In this document: positions 8,357 to 15,983 of the stretch, piece by piece | How the letters are laid out: every line of letters begins with the position of its first letter | How positions within the stretch are numbered: the stretch's first letter is position 1 | From: an uncultured Clostridium sp. | GTDB taxonomy: Bacteria; Bacillota; Clostridia; Lachnospirales; Lachnospiraceae | Assembly: GCA_938036545.1 (NCBI GenBank) | Contig: CALHQJ010000049.1 | Location: 1-55,166 of the forward strand | DNA: 55,166 nucleotides | Reading direction: 5' to 3' | The notes under the pieces: model-generated | Databases searched by the model: none | Seen by the model: the letters and a program-made list of their open reading frames with translations, nothing else | Told to the model about the DNA's origin: nothing | Position numbers and translations under genes: made by a program

Positions 8357-9886
8357 TTATTTTTCTGCAAAGACTGGAGATACCCAGGCCACATCTCCAT
8401 TTTTCAGCCATACTCTCAGACGATAGTAGCTGCCTGGTTCCATATCAACGGTTTTGGAAAACTCCATCGTATAAGCGCTTTCCGGCACTGCCTGACGCAG
8501 TCTGGTCTTGTATGCATTATGCCAGTAAAAATCATCTCGGTAATGCTCTACATGGCCATATACCCGCTCTGCCAGTTCTATACTTTCCTTATACTGCGGC
8601 AGAATCCGGGATGTCTTCATCAAATCCCCTATGGTAAAATGATATTCATAGGAATCCACTTTCAGACAGATTTCATCTGTTACTTTTCCTTCGATTTCAA
8701 ATACAAAACCTTCTTTTACCACTGTACTCGGTCCCATCCAGTGGCCTGTAGCTGTCGACATATACGTAGTCATATGGAATTTACAGCTGTTATCCGTTAC
8801 ATCATAAAGTTTCTGCCCGTAACTGTTCCATGCCTTTTCAATGGAAACCAGACGTCCCGGTACTGTCAGGGAACCATCCCATTCCCGAACCAGCATGTCC
8901 TTATAAAATCTGGGATTTGGGCCCCAGCCAAATTCAGCTGCAAATTTCACGCGGATTACTTCATCATCCCCGATTTTCTTTGTTTCCCATGTTCCGGAAT
9001 GTACCACCATTTCATCCAGGATATTATTTTTTAACACTTCCACTCTGTCAATGGCATCTGCCGCTTTTACAGAAAACTTCAGTTCATGTCTGCCTGCCGG
9101 AATAACGGAACCCATCGGCTTTCCGCCTACTGTAAAGTCAATATCCATCCGGCTTCTGCTGACACCATAAACCCTTCCAGCCCTCATTCCTTCCCAGATG
9201 GCTTCTTTGGAGTTATCCTCTGCCAGCACGCACATGCTTCCGTGATCGTAAACTGCCGGTACTTTATGGTTGTCTCCGGACGCAATGCATCCCACATGAA
9301 GCCCCGCTTCCAGACCTCTCTCATAGCAGGTTTCTCCCGTTCTAGGCCCCATATGGAGATGGCGCTCCATATCCATGGAACCCGTATCATTTTCGCTGCA
9401 TCCATGGCTGGAAAAAATCTCTGCAAATGGAGAGAATTTTTCATCGTGGGTAGCCCAGTTCTTTCCCCTGCTCTTTAACTGGTAGGCTACATGGTGAGGA
9501 ATGGCAATGGCTTCTGTATTCTCATATTCCTTTTTCAGTTCCTCATAACGCATCGGATGCTTCATGGGCTGGTCATTGTCCAGGAAGAACACGTTATGGT
9601 CTCCGTCAAATCCGCAGCCCTGCCATTCATATCCCATAAACATGGGATAGCCTTCTGCATTGACTTCCTTTACTTTTTCCCGGACAATTTCCCAGTCTTT
9701 CTGGATTTCTTCTGCCGGACACAAATCCTCTAGCCCTGCACCGTTCTCGGATTTTACCATCTGGAACGGGTAATAGGCAATGGGCCAGAAGTCCAGGGTT
9801 GCCTTTGCATGTTCTACCCATTTATCTAATTCATCCATCTGGTTGTGGTGGATGTTGCTGTGCAAATCGGTCCATAATTTTTTCAT
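8357..9886 (-). CDS. PHP-superfamily metal-dependent hydrolase (DUF3604-like)
   Basis: 509 residues, no signal peptide. Metal-binding motifs typical of PHP-type hydrolases are seen: DLHSNIHHNQ at the start, GYEWQG near residue 105, IPHHVAY near 150, FSSHGCSEND near 175, and ASGDNH near 225. The C-terminal half is beta-rich without motifs I can name. It is the last gene of the tctCBA operon, 11 bp after tctA, so it probably processes the imported substrate. The exact substrate cannot be read; a phosphoester or amide is possible. PHP/DUF3604 is a call from motifs, not from a search. Confidence 0.7.
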   Translation of the reverse strand: MKKLWTDLHSNIHHNQMDELDKWVEHAKATLDFWPIAYYPFQMVKSENGAGLEDLCPAEEIQKDWEIVREKVKEVNAEGYPMFMGYEWQGCGFDGDHNVFFLDNDQPMKHPMRYEELKKEYENTEAIAIPHHVAYQLKSRGKNWATHDEKFSPFAEIFSSHGCSENDTGSMDMERHLHMGPRTGETCYERGLEAGLHVGCIASGDNHKVPAVYDHGSMCVLAEDNSKEAIWEGMRAGRVYGVSRSRMDIDFTVGGKPMGSVIPAGRHELKFSVKAADAIDRVEVLKNNILDEMVVHSGTWETKKIGDDEVIRVKFAAEFGWGPNPRFYKDMLVREWDGSLTVPGRLVSIEKAWNSYGQKLYDVTDNSCKFHMTTYMSTATGHWMGPSTVVKEGFVFEIEGKVTDEICLKVDSYEYHFTIGDLMKTSRILPQYKESIELAERVYGHVEHYRDDFYWHNAYKTRLRQAVPESAYTMEFSKTVDMEPGSYYRLRVWLKNGDVAWVSPVFAEK

Positions 9887-9897
9887 ATCATTACTCC

Positions 9898-11415
9898 TTA
9901 ATCCATCTGCTCGTTTTTCATAAACTGGTCAGTTGCCTTTCTCTGCTTTGCATCCCCCTTCTTTAACAGGTAGATCAGCACAAAGGTCAGGATAATAAAT
10001 GCCAGGCAAATCGGTCTCTTGACAAAAATACTCCAGGAACCGCCGGACATAACCAGTGAGTTTCTCAAGTTTGCTTCTGCCGTAGGGCCCAGAACCATGC
10101 CTAGCACAATGGGTACCGGAGGCAGATCCACTTTCTGCATAAAGTAAGCGATTACGCCAAAGGCCAGCATCACGTAAACATCCATTTCGGAACTGCCGAT
10201 GGCAAATGCGCCTGCACAGCAGATTACGACCAGAATTGCAGTCAACAAATCCTGAGGAATATGGGTAATCTTAACGAATACATTCAGTAAATATTTTCCC
10301 TGAACAAACATGAAAATCTGGGCAATCACACAGCCAATCAATACTGCATAAACAACTGGTCCAGAATTAGTAAACAGCTTCGGCCCTACTACCAGGCCAT
10401 GCATGGTAAATGCGCCAAGAAGGGTTGCCGCAACTACGTCTCCAGGGATTCCCAGTGTCAACAGCGGAATCAGGGTTGCCGCTGTTGCTCCATTGTTTGC
10501 AGACTCCGGCGCTGCAATACCCTTAATCTCGCCTTCTCCGAACTTCTCATCCGGCTTTGCACACCGTTTTGCTTCATTATAAGCAATAAAAGAAGCAATT
10601 GCGCCGCCGGTTCCCGGAACTGCGCCAATAAATGCGCCGATAAAGGAAGACTTTAACATGGTTGGCAGAGTTTTCTTTACATCCTTCTTTGTAATATGAT
10701 CATTTTTGTCGATTTCCTTTAACTCAGAAACCACCACGGTTTCTGTTTTATTAATACGGCCAATCATCTGGGCAATGGCATATACACCCAACAGCACTGC
10801 CAGCATCTTAATGCCGTTATACAGCCGCAGATTTCCAAAGGTAAATCTGGTCACACCACTGACCGAGTCAATACCTACGGTAGCTAATAAGATTCCCAAA
10901 CCGCCGCTGATTAAGCCTTTTACCAGACTCTTTCCGCTGACAGACGCAATAACTGATAAACCAAAAACCGCCAGCGCAAAATATTCCGGCGAACCAAAAG
11001 TAATGGCCACCTTGCTAATCTGGGGTGCAAAAAACAGCAGACACAGCGCACTAATCAAGCCACCTACCGTAGACGCTACGAGGGCCATATCCAAAGCCCT
11101 CCTGGGCTGTCCTTTCTTGCACATTGGATAGCCGTCAATCAAAGTTGCCGCTGCTGCATTGGTTCCTGGTGTGTTAATTAAAATCGCACTGATGGAGCCG
11201 CCAAAGTTTGATCCAAAGAAGATTGCCGTCAGCATCAAAAGCGCCGGAACTGTTCCCATCTGAAACGTGAACGGCAAAAGTACGGTAATCGCCAGGTTTC
11301 CGTTCATTCCCGGGATTGCTCCAAAGATAATTCCAATAAATAGTCCAATATTTACAAAGATAAAATTTTCCACTGTCAAAAGATTGCCCAGTGCAGCGCC
11401 AATTACCTGTCCCAT
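9898..11415 (-). CDS. tctA: Tripartite tricarboxylate transporter, large permease (TctA family)
   Basis: 505 residues with about 11-12 membrane helices. Family hallmarks are IFGAIPGMNGNLAITVLLP at residues about 30-50, the Gly/Pro-rich GSNFGGSISAILINTPG near 70-85, and the repeat-like GAFIGAVPGTGGAIASFI near 255 with NNGATAATLIPLLTLGIPG near 310. It uses an ion gradient together with TctB and an extracytoplasmic binding protein to import carboxylates. It follows tctB by 22 bp. The substrate is unknown; the TctA name denotes the family. Confidence 0.93.
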   Translation of the reverse strand: MGQVIGAALGNLLTVENFIFVNIGLFIGIIFGAIPGMNGNLAITVLLPFTFQMGTVPALLMLTAIFFGSNFGGSISAILINTPGTNAAAATLIDGYPMCKKGQPRRALDMALVASTVGGLISALCLLFFAPQISKVAITFGSPEYFALAVFGLSVIASVSGKSLVKGLISGGLGILLATVGIDSVSGVTRFTFGNLRLYNGIKMLAVLLGVYAIAQMIGRINKTETVVVSELKEIDKNDHITKKDVKKTLPTMLKSSFIGAFIGAVPGTGGAIASFIAYNEAKRCAKPDEKFGEGEIKGIAAPESANNGATAATLIPLLTLGIPGDVVAATLLGAFTMHGLVVGPKLFTNSGPVVYAVLIGCVIAQIFMFVQGKYLLNVFVKITHIPQDLLTAILVVICCAGAFAIGSSEMDVYVMLAFGVIAYFMQKVDLPPVPIVLGMVLGPTAEANLRNSLVMSGGSWSIFVKRPICLAFIILTFVLIYLLKKGDAKQRKATDQFMKNEQMD

Positions 11416-11437
11416 AATAACCTCCTATTCCGCTTTT

Positions 11438-11881
11438 TTAAGGCAGCTGTACATGCAGTACCTTAGAAAACAGCAGATACAATACCGCAACTACAGCGAG
11501 AACTATTAAATAAAACGATTTTTTTCTGGAACCGGTAAATGCCAGTGTTGCCAGACCCAAAAATATGGTAGAAACCAGAAAGCTTTTCTTAAATAAAACT
11601 GCATAAATTAAAATAACCAGCATGTAGCCTACCGCTTTTGCTTCCTTGGAAACATCGATTACCTTTATTTCATCCTTTTTAAAAATCAGGCTCTGAACCA
11701 TCAAAACCACTCCGCAAATCATCCAGAGAATAGCCACAGCATAAGGCACTGTACGGGATGTAATACCGTAAGTAGCTGAATAATCCTCACCTATCTGTCT
11801 GGGGATAATTACCATGCAGATGATTCCTAAAATCACGCTTACAATTCCGGCCACAAGATTGGAACGGTATTTTACCTTCAT
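11438..11881 (-). CDS. tctB: Tripartite tricarboxylate transporter, small permease (TctB family)
   Basis: About 147 residues with four membrane helices, the usual TctB topology (helices near 5-25, 38-58, 80-100 and 120-145). Start placed at the ATG (MKVKYRSN) with AGGAGG eight bases upstream; an open frame runs 11 codons further without a ribosome site. It partners with TctA. Confidence 0.85.
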   Translation of the reverse strand: MKVKYRSNLVAGIVSVILGIICMVIIPRQIGEDYSATYGITSRTVPYAVAILWMICGVVLMVQSLIFKKDEIKVIDVSKEAKAVGYMLVILIYAVLFKKSFLVSTIFLGLATLAFTGSRKKSFYLIVLAVVAVLYLLFSKVLHVQLP

Positions 11882-11914
11882 TATTTCTCCTCCTAACGTT
11901 CTTTTTAACAGCAA

Positions 11915-11957
11915 AATCCCACCCGAGGCCCCTTCTACTGACGCATCGGGCGGGATT
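11915..11957 (-). terminator. Intercistronic hairpin after the binding-protein gene
   Basis: Minus strand: ATCCCGCCCGA and TCGGGTGGGAT pair across a loop of about 19 nt, followed by TTTTGC. It lies between tctC and tctB. The T run is short, so partial termination or 3'-end protection, giving more binding protein than permease, is the likely effect. Confidence 0.6.
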
Positions 11958-11989
11958 ATTGTTAATTGCTGTAAAAATACCCTGTTATT

Positions 11990-13066
11990 TTATTTTGCAT
12001 AATATTTGTCATATGCTTCCTGACACATTGCTGCTGCATCCTCAATGGTTTTCTTTACTGTTTCTCCATCGGATAAATCAGGAATATAGCTTGCATTGGC
12101 TGCCAGTTCTTTAAACTCATCGGTCTCGCTGTAATCTAAGATAGCCTGGTAGATAGCTGCCACATCATCTGGATTGGTATCTTTTTTCGTCATTAAGAAG
12201 TTACAGGTCTTGAACACTACATCATATCCAAAAGATTTTGCTGTCGGTACTTCGTATCCTTCATATCCGGTATACGGTTCATCTGAAAATACCATAATCG
12301 GAACCAGGCTTCCTTCTTCTACATACTGTGCTCCCAGAGAAGTAGTAGCTGCTGCACAGACTACGTTGCCGCCTACAACTGCCAGCAGGTCCTTTCCAGA
12401 CCCGTCAGAAGTAACTGCTTCTGCATCAATCCCTGCTTCGCCAAACAGCATGGTCTGGGTTAAATGGGTTGCTCCGCCAGGAGTATTGGCACCGAATACT
12501 ACACGGTTATTCTTTGCATATTCCTGAAGGCCTGCCCAGTCCTTAATACCAGTTTTATCCGGAGCCACAAATAAAATCTGATCCTCAGATACCAGGCTGC
12601 ATACAAACTGGTAGTCATCTAAGCTTACTTTAATATCCGGATTGAACAGAGGCGCCAGTGTAAATAATGCAATACCGCCAACCATCAGCTCTGTCGCATC
12701 TGCCTTGGCACTGTCCAGATCGGCTGCTGCAATTGCACCATTTGCACCGGTCAGATTATTAATCACTGCGGAATTGCCATAGGTCTTCTGAAGTCCCTGG
12801 GCAATAATTCTGGAAATAGTATCTGCAGAACCACCTGCTGCAAACGGAACACGGATATTAAAATCTTTGCCCGGCTTAAAAGCATCAGCTGTTACACTTC
12901 CTGCTGCAGGAGCTTTCTCACCCTCTTCTGCCGGAACGTCCTTCTTCTCTTCACCAGCAGCTTCTGTCTTTGCTGTCTCTGTTGCCGCAGTATCAGAACC
13001 TCCACAGGCTGCCAAAGACACTGCCATAACCCCTGCCATTACCAGTGATAATAATCTCTTTCTCAT
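11990..13066 (-). CDS. tctC: Tripartite tricarboxylate transporter substrate-binding lipoprotein (TctC family)
   Basis: 358 residues. The N terminus is a lipoprotein signal with lipobox VSLAAC (Cys21), followed by a Thr/Ala/Glu-rich linker to about residue 65. The mature domain starts FNIRVPFAAGGSADTISRIIAQGLQ, the classical TctC/BugT ligand loop, and later has VFGANTPGGATHLTQTM. It captures an organic anion outside the membrane for TctAB. First gene of the operon, downstream of a consensus promoter with an operator-like dyad in the leader. Confidence 0.93.
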   Translation of the reverse strand: MRKRLLSLVMAGVMAVSLAACGGSDTAATETAKTEAAGEEKKDVPAEEGEKAPAAGSVTADAFKPGKDFNIRVPFAAGGSADTISRIIAQGLQKTYGNSAVINNLTGANGAIAAADLDSAKADATELMVGGIALFTLAPLFNPDIKVSLDDYQFVCSLVSEDQILFVAPDKTGIKDWAGLQEYAKNNRVVFGANTPGGATHLTQTMLFGEAGIDAEAVTSDGSGKDLLAVVGGNVVCAAATTSLGAQYVEEGSLVPIMVFSDEPYTGYEGYEVPTAKSFGYDVVFKTCNFLMTKKDTNPDDVAAIYQAILDYSETDEFKELAANASYIPDLSDGETVKKTIEDAAAMCQEAYDKYYAK

Positions 13067-13086
13067 ATCCTCTTCTCCTTTTTCTT

Positions 13087-13102
13087 CTGAAAATGTTTTC
13101 AG
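13087..13102. promoter_or_regulatory. LacI-family operator-like dyad O1 in the tctC leader
   Basis: CTGAAAATGTTTTCAG: 7-bp arms CTGAAAA/TTTTCAG around a 2-base centre. It lies just before the tctC ribosome site and downstream of the predicted start of transcription, a position where a bound LacI-type repressor would block elongation. It also resembles a CcpA cre box with TG in place of the central CG. Confidence 0.65.
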
Positions 13103-13126
13103 TATTTTCCTTTTTCTGATATGGCA

Positions 13127-13155
13127 ATTATATCAATGCTCACGAGGAATGTCAA
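13127..13155 (-). promoter_or_regulatory. Consensus sigma-A promoter of the tctCBA operon
   Basis: Minus strand: TTGACA (13150-13155), exactly 17 bp, TATAAT (13127-13132). Both hexamers are perfect consensus, so tight repression would be needed to control the operon. Confidence 0.85.
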
Positions 13156-13241
13156 TCCATTTTTGTATTATTTGCTCTATGTATCTTGTGTTTTAGCCCT
13201 CGTTTCCGTAATTTTAACCATCATTTTGAGTATGTATTTGC

Positions 13242-13255
13242 TGATAACGTTTTCA
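13242..13255. promoter_or_regulatory. LacI-family operator-like dyad O2
   Basis: TGATAACGTTTTCA: a LacI/CcpA-type dyad with central CG and one mismatch between arms. Its centre is about 154 bp from O1, with the tctC promoter between them, so looping is possible. Confidence 0.55.
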
Positions 13256-13326
13256 ATATGTGTAAATAACAAAGGCTACATGGCGAATATTAGTGCATTT
13301 CCCCATACAGCCTTTATATTATCAAA

Positions 13327-14325
13327 CTAGAAGCGATATTGTACCTTTATATCGTATATTTTAGGCGCTGTCTCTTTTGCCTCTTCCTGAATTTTTTTAT
13401 GAAGAAGTTCCGCAGCCGTAATCCCTACTGCCTCAGGATTTTTTATGACAAGCGAACACTGAAGCCCTAATTTTTCCGCTGTTCCTGCCTGGGCAAATCC
13501 TGCTACATCAATATTTCCAATCCATTCCGGATAACGACTGTGGATTTCCATCACAACATATTCCAAAATATCAGAACCAAATCCAACGATTAAAGGACGT
13601 TCTCCCTCTCGAATTCTTTCTGAAAACTGCTTTAAAGCATCTACAATTACGTCGATTTTTCTGGAAGTGACAACCCTGAGAATTTCTTCCTCCGGTTTTC
13701 CCGCTTCTGCAAATGCCCGATTTGAACCCTCCATGCACATACGTGTGTTAAAGCTGTCTATCCAGCCAAACAGCATAAGGACCTGTCTGCAAGGTTTATT
13801 TTTCAGAAGCCAGGAAACCAGATTGTAGGCATTTTCCCGATGATTTTCCAGGACAATGTCACAGCCTACCTCCTCTTTTCGATCAATCATCACCATATTT
13901 TTATAATCCCTGGCGACCTTTTTCAAATATGCCGTATTCAAACCGCTGGGGGCAATCAAAATCCCCGCTGCTTTTTGATTTAGCAATTCCTGAATATAAA
14001 ACCTCTCTTTTGCTCCGTCGTTATCGCTTTCGCAGACAAACGTCACGTAGTTTCGTTCAAAAAAGTAATCGCTGACCCCACGGCACACCCGTCCAAAGAA
14101 ATATTCCATATGAGGCACTACCAGACCTACTATATTCGATTTTCCCCGTTTCAAATTTTGGGCAAACAAGTTTGGCTCATACTCCAGCTCCCGAATTGCA
14201 TTTTTAATATTATATGCCGCCAACGGCTGGATACTTTTGGGATCTTTCAGGTAACGGGATACCGAGCTTATGGAAACCCCCGCCAAAGCCGCCACCTCAC
14301 GGATAGTTACTTTCTTTTCTTTCAT
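13327..14325 (-). CDS. LacI-family transcriptional regulator
   Basis: 332 residues. The N-terminal helix-turn-helix and hinge are plain (VTIREVAALAGVSISSVSRYL, residues 6-26, then NIKNAIRELEYEPNLFAQNL). The rest is a periplasmic-binding-protein-like sensor domain with IVGLVVPHMEYFFGRV and AGILIAPSG. It lies immediately upstream of tctC and 14 bp after the DUF436 gene. The two operator-like dyads in the following intergenic region make it the likely local repressor of tctCBA and the hydrolase. The effector is probably the transported compound (inference). Confidence 0.93.
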   Translation of the reverse strand: MKEKKVTIREVAALAGVSISSVSRYLKDPKSIQPLAAYNIKNAIRELEYEPNLFAQNLKRGKSNIVGLVVPHMEYFFGRVCRGVSDYFFERNYVTFVCESDNDGAKERFYIQELLNQKAAGILIAPSGLNTAYLKKVARDYKNMVMIDRKEEVGCDIVLENHRENAYNLVSWLLKNKPCRQVLMLFGWIDSFNTRMCMEGSNRAFAEAGKPEEEILRVVTSRKIDVIVDALKQFSERIREGERPLIVGFGSDILEYVVMEIHSRYPEWIGNIDVAGFAQAGTAEKLGLQCSLVIKNPEAVGITAAELLHKKIQEEAKETAPKIYDIKVQYRF

Positions 14326-14339
14326 CTTTCCTCTCCTGA

Positions 14340-14891
14340 TTATCCCAATGTGTGATCGTAATTGGCTCTTTCTCCGCCAATATATTTCGGGCGTGTTCGG
14401 GCGCAGACAACATGTGCGCCGCCAATCTCCCTGACCTTAATGCGGACAGGCACTGCCACGTCCCTTAAATGCATTCCAATCAGCGTATCTCCTATATCGA
14501 TTCCGGCATGAGCCCTGATGTGCTCCACAGTAACCGGATGCCGGAAACCTTCATAAGCCGCCGTCGCAAACGAGCCGCCTGCCTTGAGCTGAGGTACTGC
14601 ATTCACCGGTTCATAACCATATCGTTCTGCAGCCTCTTCTTCTATAATAATGGCCCTGTTTAAATGCTCACAGCACTGGGCTGCCAGATAGATCCCTTCC
14701 GGTGCCAAAATCTCCTGCAAGCTCCGGAAAACAGCGCCACCAATCTCCTGGCTGGAATGGCTTCCAATCCGGAAGCTTCCCACTTCACTGGATGAGCATC
14801 CCACCACCAAAATCTGTCCTTTCTTTAAATTGGCAGATTCCAGCAGCTGTGTCACCACCTGTCTTGTCTGTTCCTTTATCAACTCTAACAT
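14340..14891 (-). CDS. DUF436 / TIGR01440 family protein (YwlG-like)
   Basis: 183 residues, the full size of the YwlG/DUF436 family, whose function is not established. Seen are QILVVGCSSSEVGSFRIG at about 26-43, AAQCCEHLNRAII near 95 and GIDIGDTLIGMHLRDVAVP near 130. The start follows GGGGAG by nine bases; that ribosome site is complementary to a distant upstream segment (14988-15001). In the same direction as, and close to, the lacI gene, so the two are likely co-transcribed, though no functional link is known. Confidence 0.85.
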   Translation of the reverse strand: MLELIKEQTRQVVTQLLESANLKKGQILVVGCSSSEVGSFRIGSHSSQEIGGAVFRSLQEILAPEGIYLAAQCCEHLNRAIIIEEEAAERYGYEPVNAVPQLKAGGSFATAAYEGFRHPVTVEHIRAHAGIDIGDTLIGMHLRDVAVPVRIKVREIGGAHVVCARTRPKYIGGERANYDHTLG

Positions 14892-14895
14892 TATA

Positions 14896-15001
14896 AAAAC
14901 TCCCCTTTATCTCGCTGTCTGTTCAAGCTCGTGAAACATTCGTGTATCTCAACGCTGTTTCTAGTATATCACGGGTTTTGTGCGGCGAAAAGGGGAGTTT
15001 T
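14896..15001 (-). repeat. Distant inverted repeat covering the DUF436 ribosome site
   Basis: AAAACTCCCCTTT at 14896-14908 and AAAAGGGGAGTTTT at 14988-15001 are perfectly complementary over 13 bp. In minus-strand RNA starting upstream (for example from bioY) the first copy could pair with the GGGGAG ribosome site. The spacer holds a TATACT box that may start a shorter transcript lacking the pairing strand. Confidence 0.5.
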
Positions 15002-15027
15002 CTTGCGCTTGTTATTTTTGTTATTTT

Positions 15028-15180
15028 GTAACTGTTCAGAACGGGGCATCTTCTTGTCCGGCTTTGCCGAACAAGAAGCATCGGAGATTCCTCCGATGTG
15101 AAATCTGGTGTAAAAAGCTGTTTACAAGCCAGCTTAACGCAGCTTTTTACGCCAGATTTCCCGCCGTCCTGAATAGTTAC
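15028..15180. mobile_element. Short inverted-repeat element, full copy B, 3' of bioY
   Basis: 153 bp, same length and plan as copy A, with GTAAC/GTTAC ends and a perfect 8-bp direct repeat GTTATTTT at 15020-15027 and 15181-15188. The right duplication abuts the bioY stop codon. It has the same three internal hairpins in the same order on the minus strand. Differences from copy A are scattered single bases. The element, or its terminal stem, is now the 3' flank of bioY. Confidence 0.87.
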
Positions 15181-15188
15181 GTTATTTT

Positions 15189-15764
15189 TTAAATCTTTCC
15201 CAAAGCCTGAGAAATTCTCTTTGATATAATCGGGCCGGTCATTACTGCCAAAACAATTTTTGCTCCATCTCCAATTAAATACGGAAATACTCCAATCCCA
15301 AGCCCTTCCATAAAGCTTAGTTCAAGCTGCCTGCAAAGCCATAACGTGCCAAATCCATAACAGATTCCTGTCCCTAAAATCATGCCGGCTCCACATATCA
15401 GGCGGTTGTCCGGCCAATGTTCTACAAAATATCCTGCAATTAAAATCAAAAATAAGAATCCTGCCAGATAGCCTCCTGTAGGGCCCATCAATTTTCCCAG
15501 GCCGCCTGAAAAGCCTGAAAATACAGGCAATCCCGCTGTTCCAAGCAAAAGATAGATCAGATAGCTGATAAATGCTCTTTTCGTTTTCAAAATATACAGC
15601 GATACATACAGCACCAGATTCGTCAGGGTAATTGGCACAGGACTGATAAAAATCGGTATCGACATGGGGCCTAATACACAGGTAACTGCTGTTACAAGCC
15701 CGATCATTGTCATGTCTGAAATTGCCAGATGGCCGGTGCTGGCTGAAACTCCATTTTTCGTCAT
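15189..15764 (-). CDS. bioY: BioY-family biotin transporter (ECF S component)
   Basis: About 191 residues from the ATG at 15764 (GAGAGGAAA upstream); an open frame extends 21 codons further but runs into the promoter. Five to six membrane helices. Family motifs include GPMSIPIFISPVPITLTNL and YLLLGTAGLPVFSGFSGG with a following GPTGGYLAGF, all typical of BioY. It captures biotin and works with the shared ECF energising module (not in the window). A BirA-type operator overlaps its promoter. Confidence 0.93.
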   Translation of the reverse strand: MTKNGVSASTGHLAISDMTMIGLVTAVTCVLGPMSIPIFISPVPITLTNLVLYVSLYILKTKRAFISYLIYLLLGTAGLPVFSGFSGGLGKLMGPTGGYLAGFLFLILIAGYFVEHWPDNRLICGAGMILGTGICYGFGTLWLCRQLELSFMEGLGIGVFPYLIGDGAKIVLAVMTGPIISKRISQALGKI

Positions 15765-15798
15765 GGTTCTATTTCCTCTCTTTCGTTCTGCTGATGTT

Positions 15799-15827
15799 AT
15801 CATAAAACTTAGCGCCCATATTGTCAA
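15799..15827 (-). promoter_or_regulatory. Sigma-A promoter of bioY
   Basis: Minus strand: TTGACA (15822-15827), 17 bp, TATGAT (15799-15804). The -35 box lies inside one arm of the BirA operator. Confidence 0.8.
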
Positions 15828-15853
15828 CCTATATTTTTATTGTGGTTGACAAT
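15820..15853. promoter_or_regulatory. BirA (biotin repressor) operator
   Basis: Perfect 10-bp arms ATTGTCAACC and GGTTGACAAT separated by 14 bp. This matches the known BirA pattern of TTGTNAACC-N14/15-GGTTNACAA, and it sits on the -35 box of bioY. Repression when biotinyl-AMP is plentiful is the expected outcome. Confidence 0.85.
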
Positions 15854-15923
15854 TCTGAAACTCTGATTCTTTATTCACTATGGCAAAATTTCTTTTTCCT
15901 GCAATCGATAGTAGCACACCAAA

Positions 15924-15966
15924 AAGGGCAGTACAAATTGACAAACTGTCAATCCATACTGCCCTT
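15924..15966 (-). terminator. Terminator of the nucleotidase gene
   Basis: Arms AAGGGCAGTA and TACTGCCCTT pair perfectly, with an additional inner stem ATTGACA/TGTCAAT. On the minus strand it is followed by TTTTT. It lies about 20 bp after the gene end. Confidence 0.8.
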
Positions 15967-15983
15967 ATCGTTATCTTACTTAT

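Noticed and set aside
8288..9034. Long open frame opposite the PHP-like hydrolase
   Set aside because: Antisense shadow of a clear gene; no ribosome site and no protein features.
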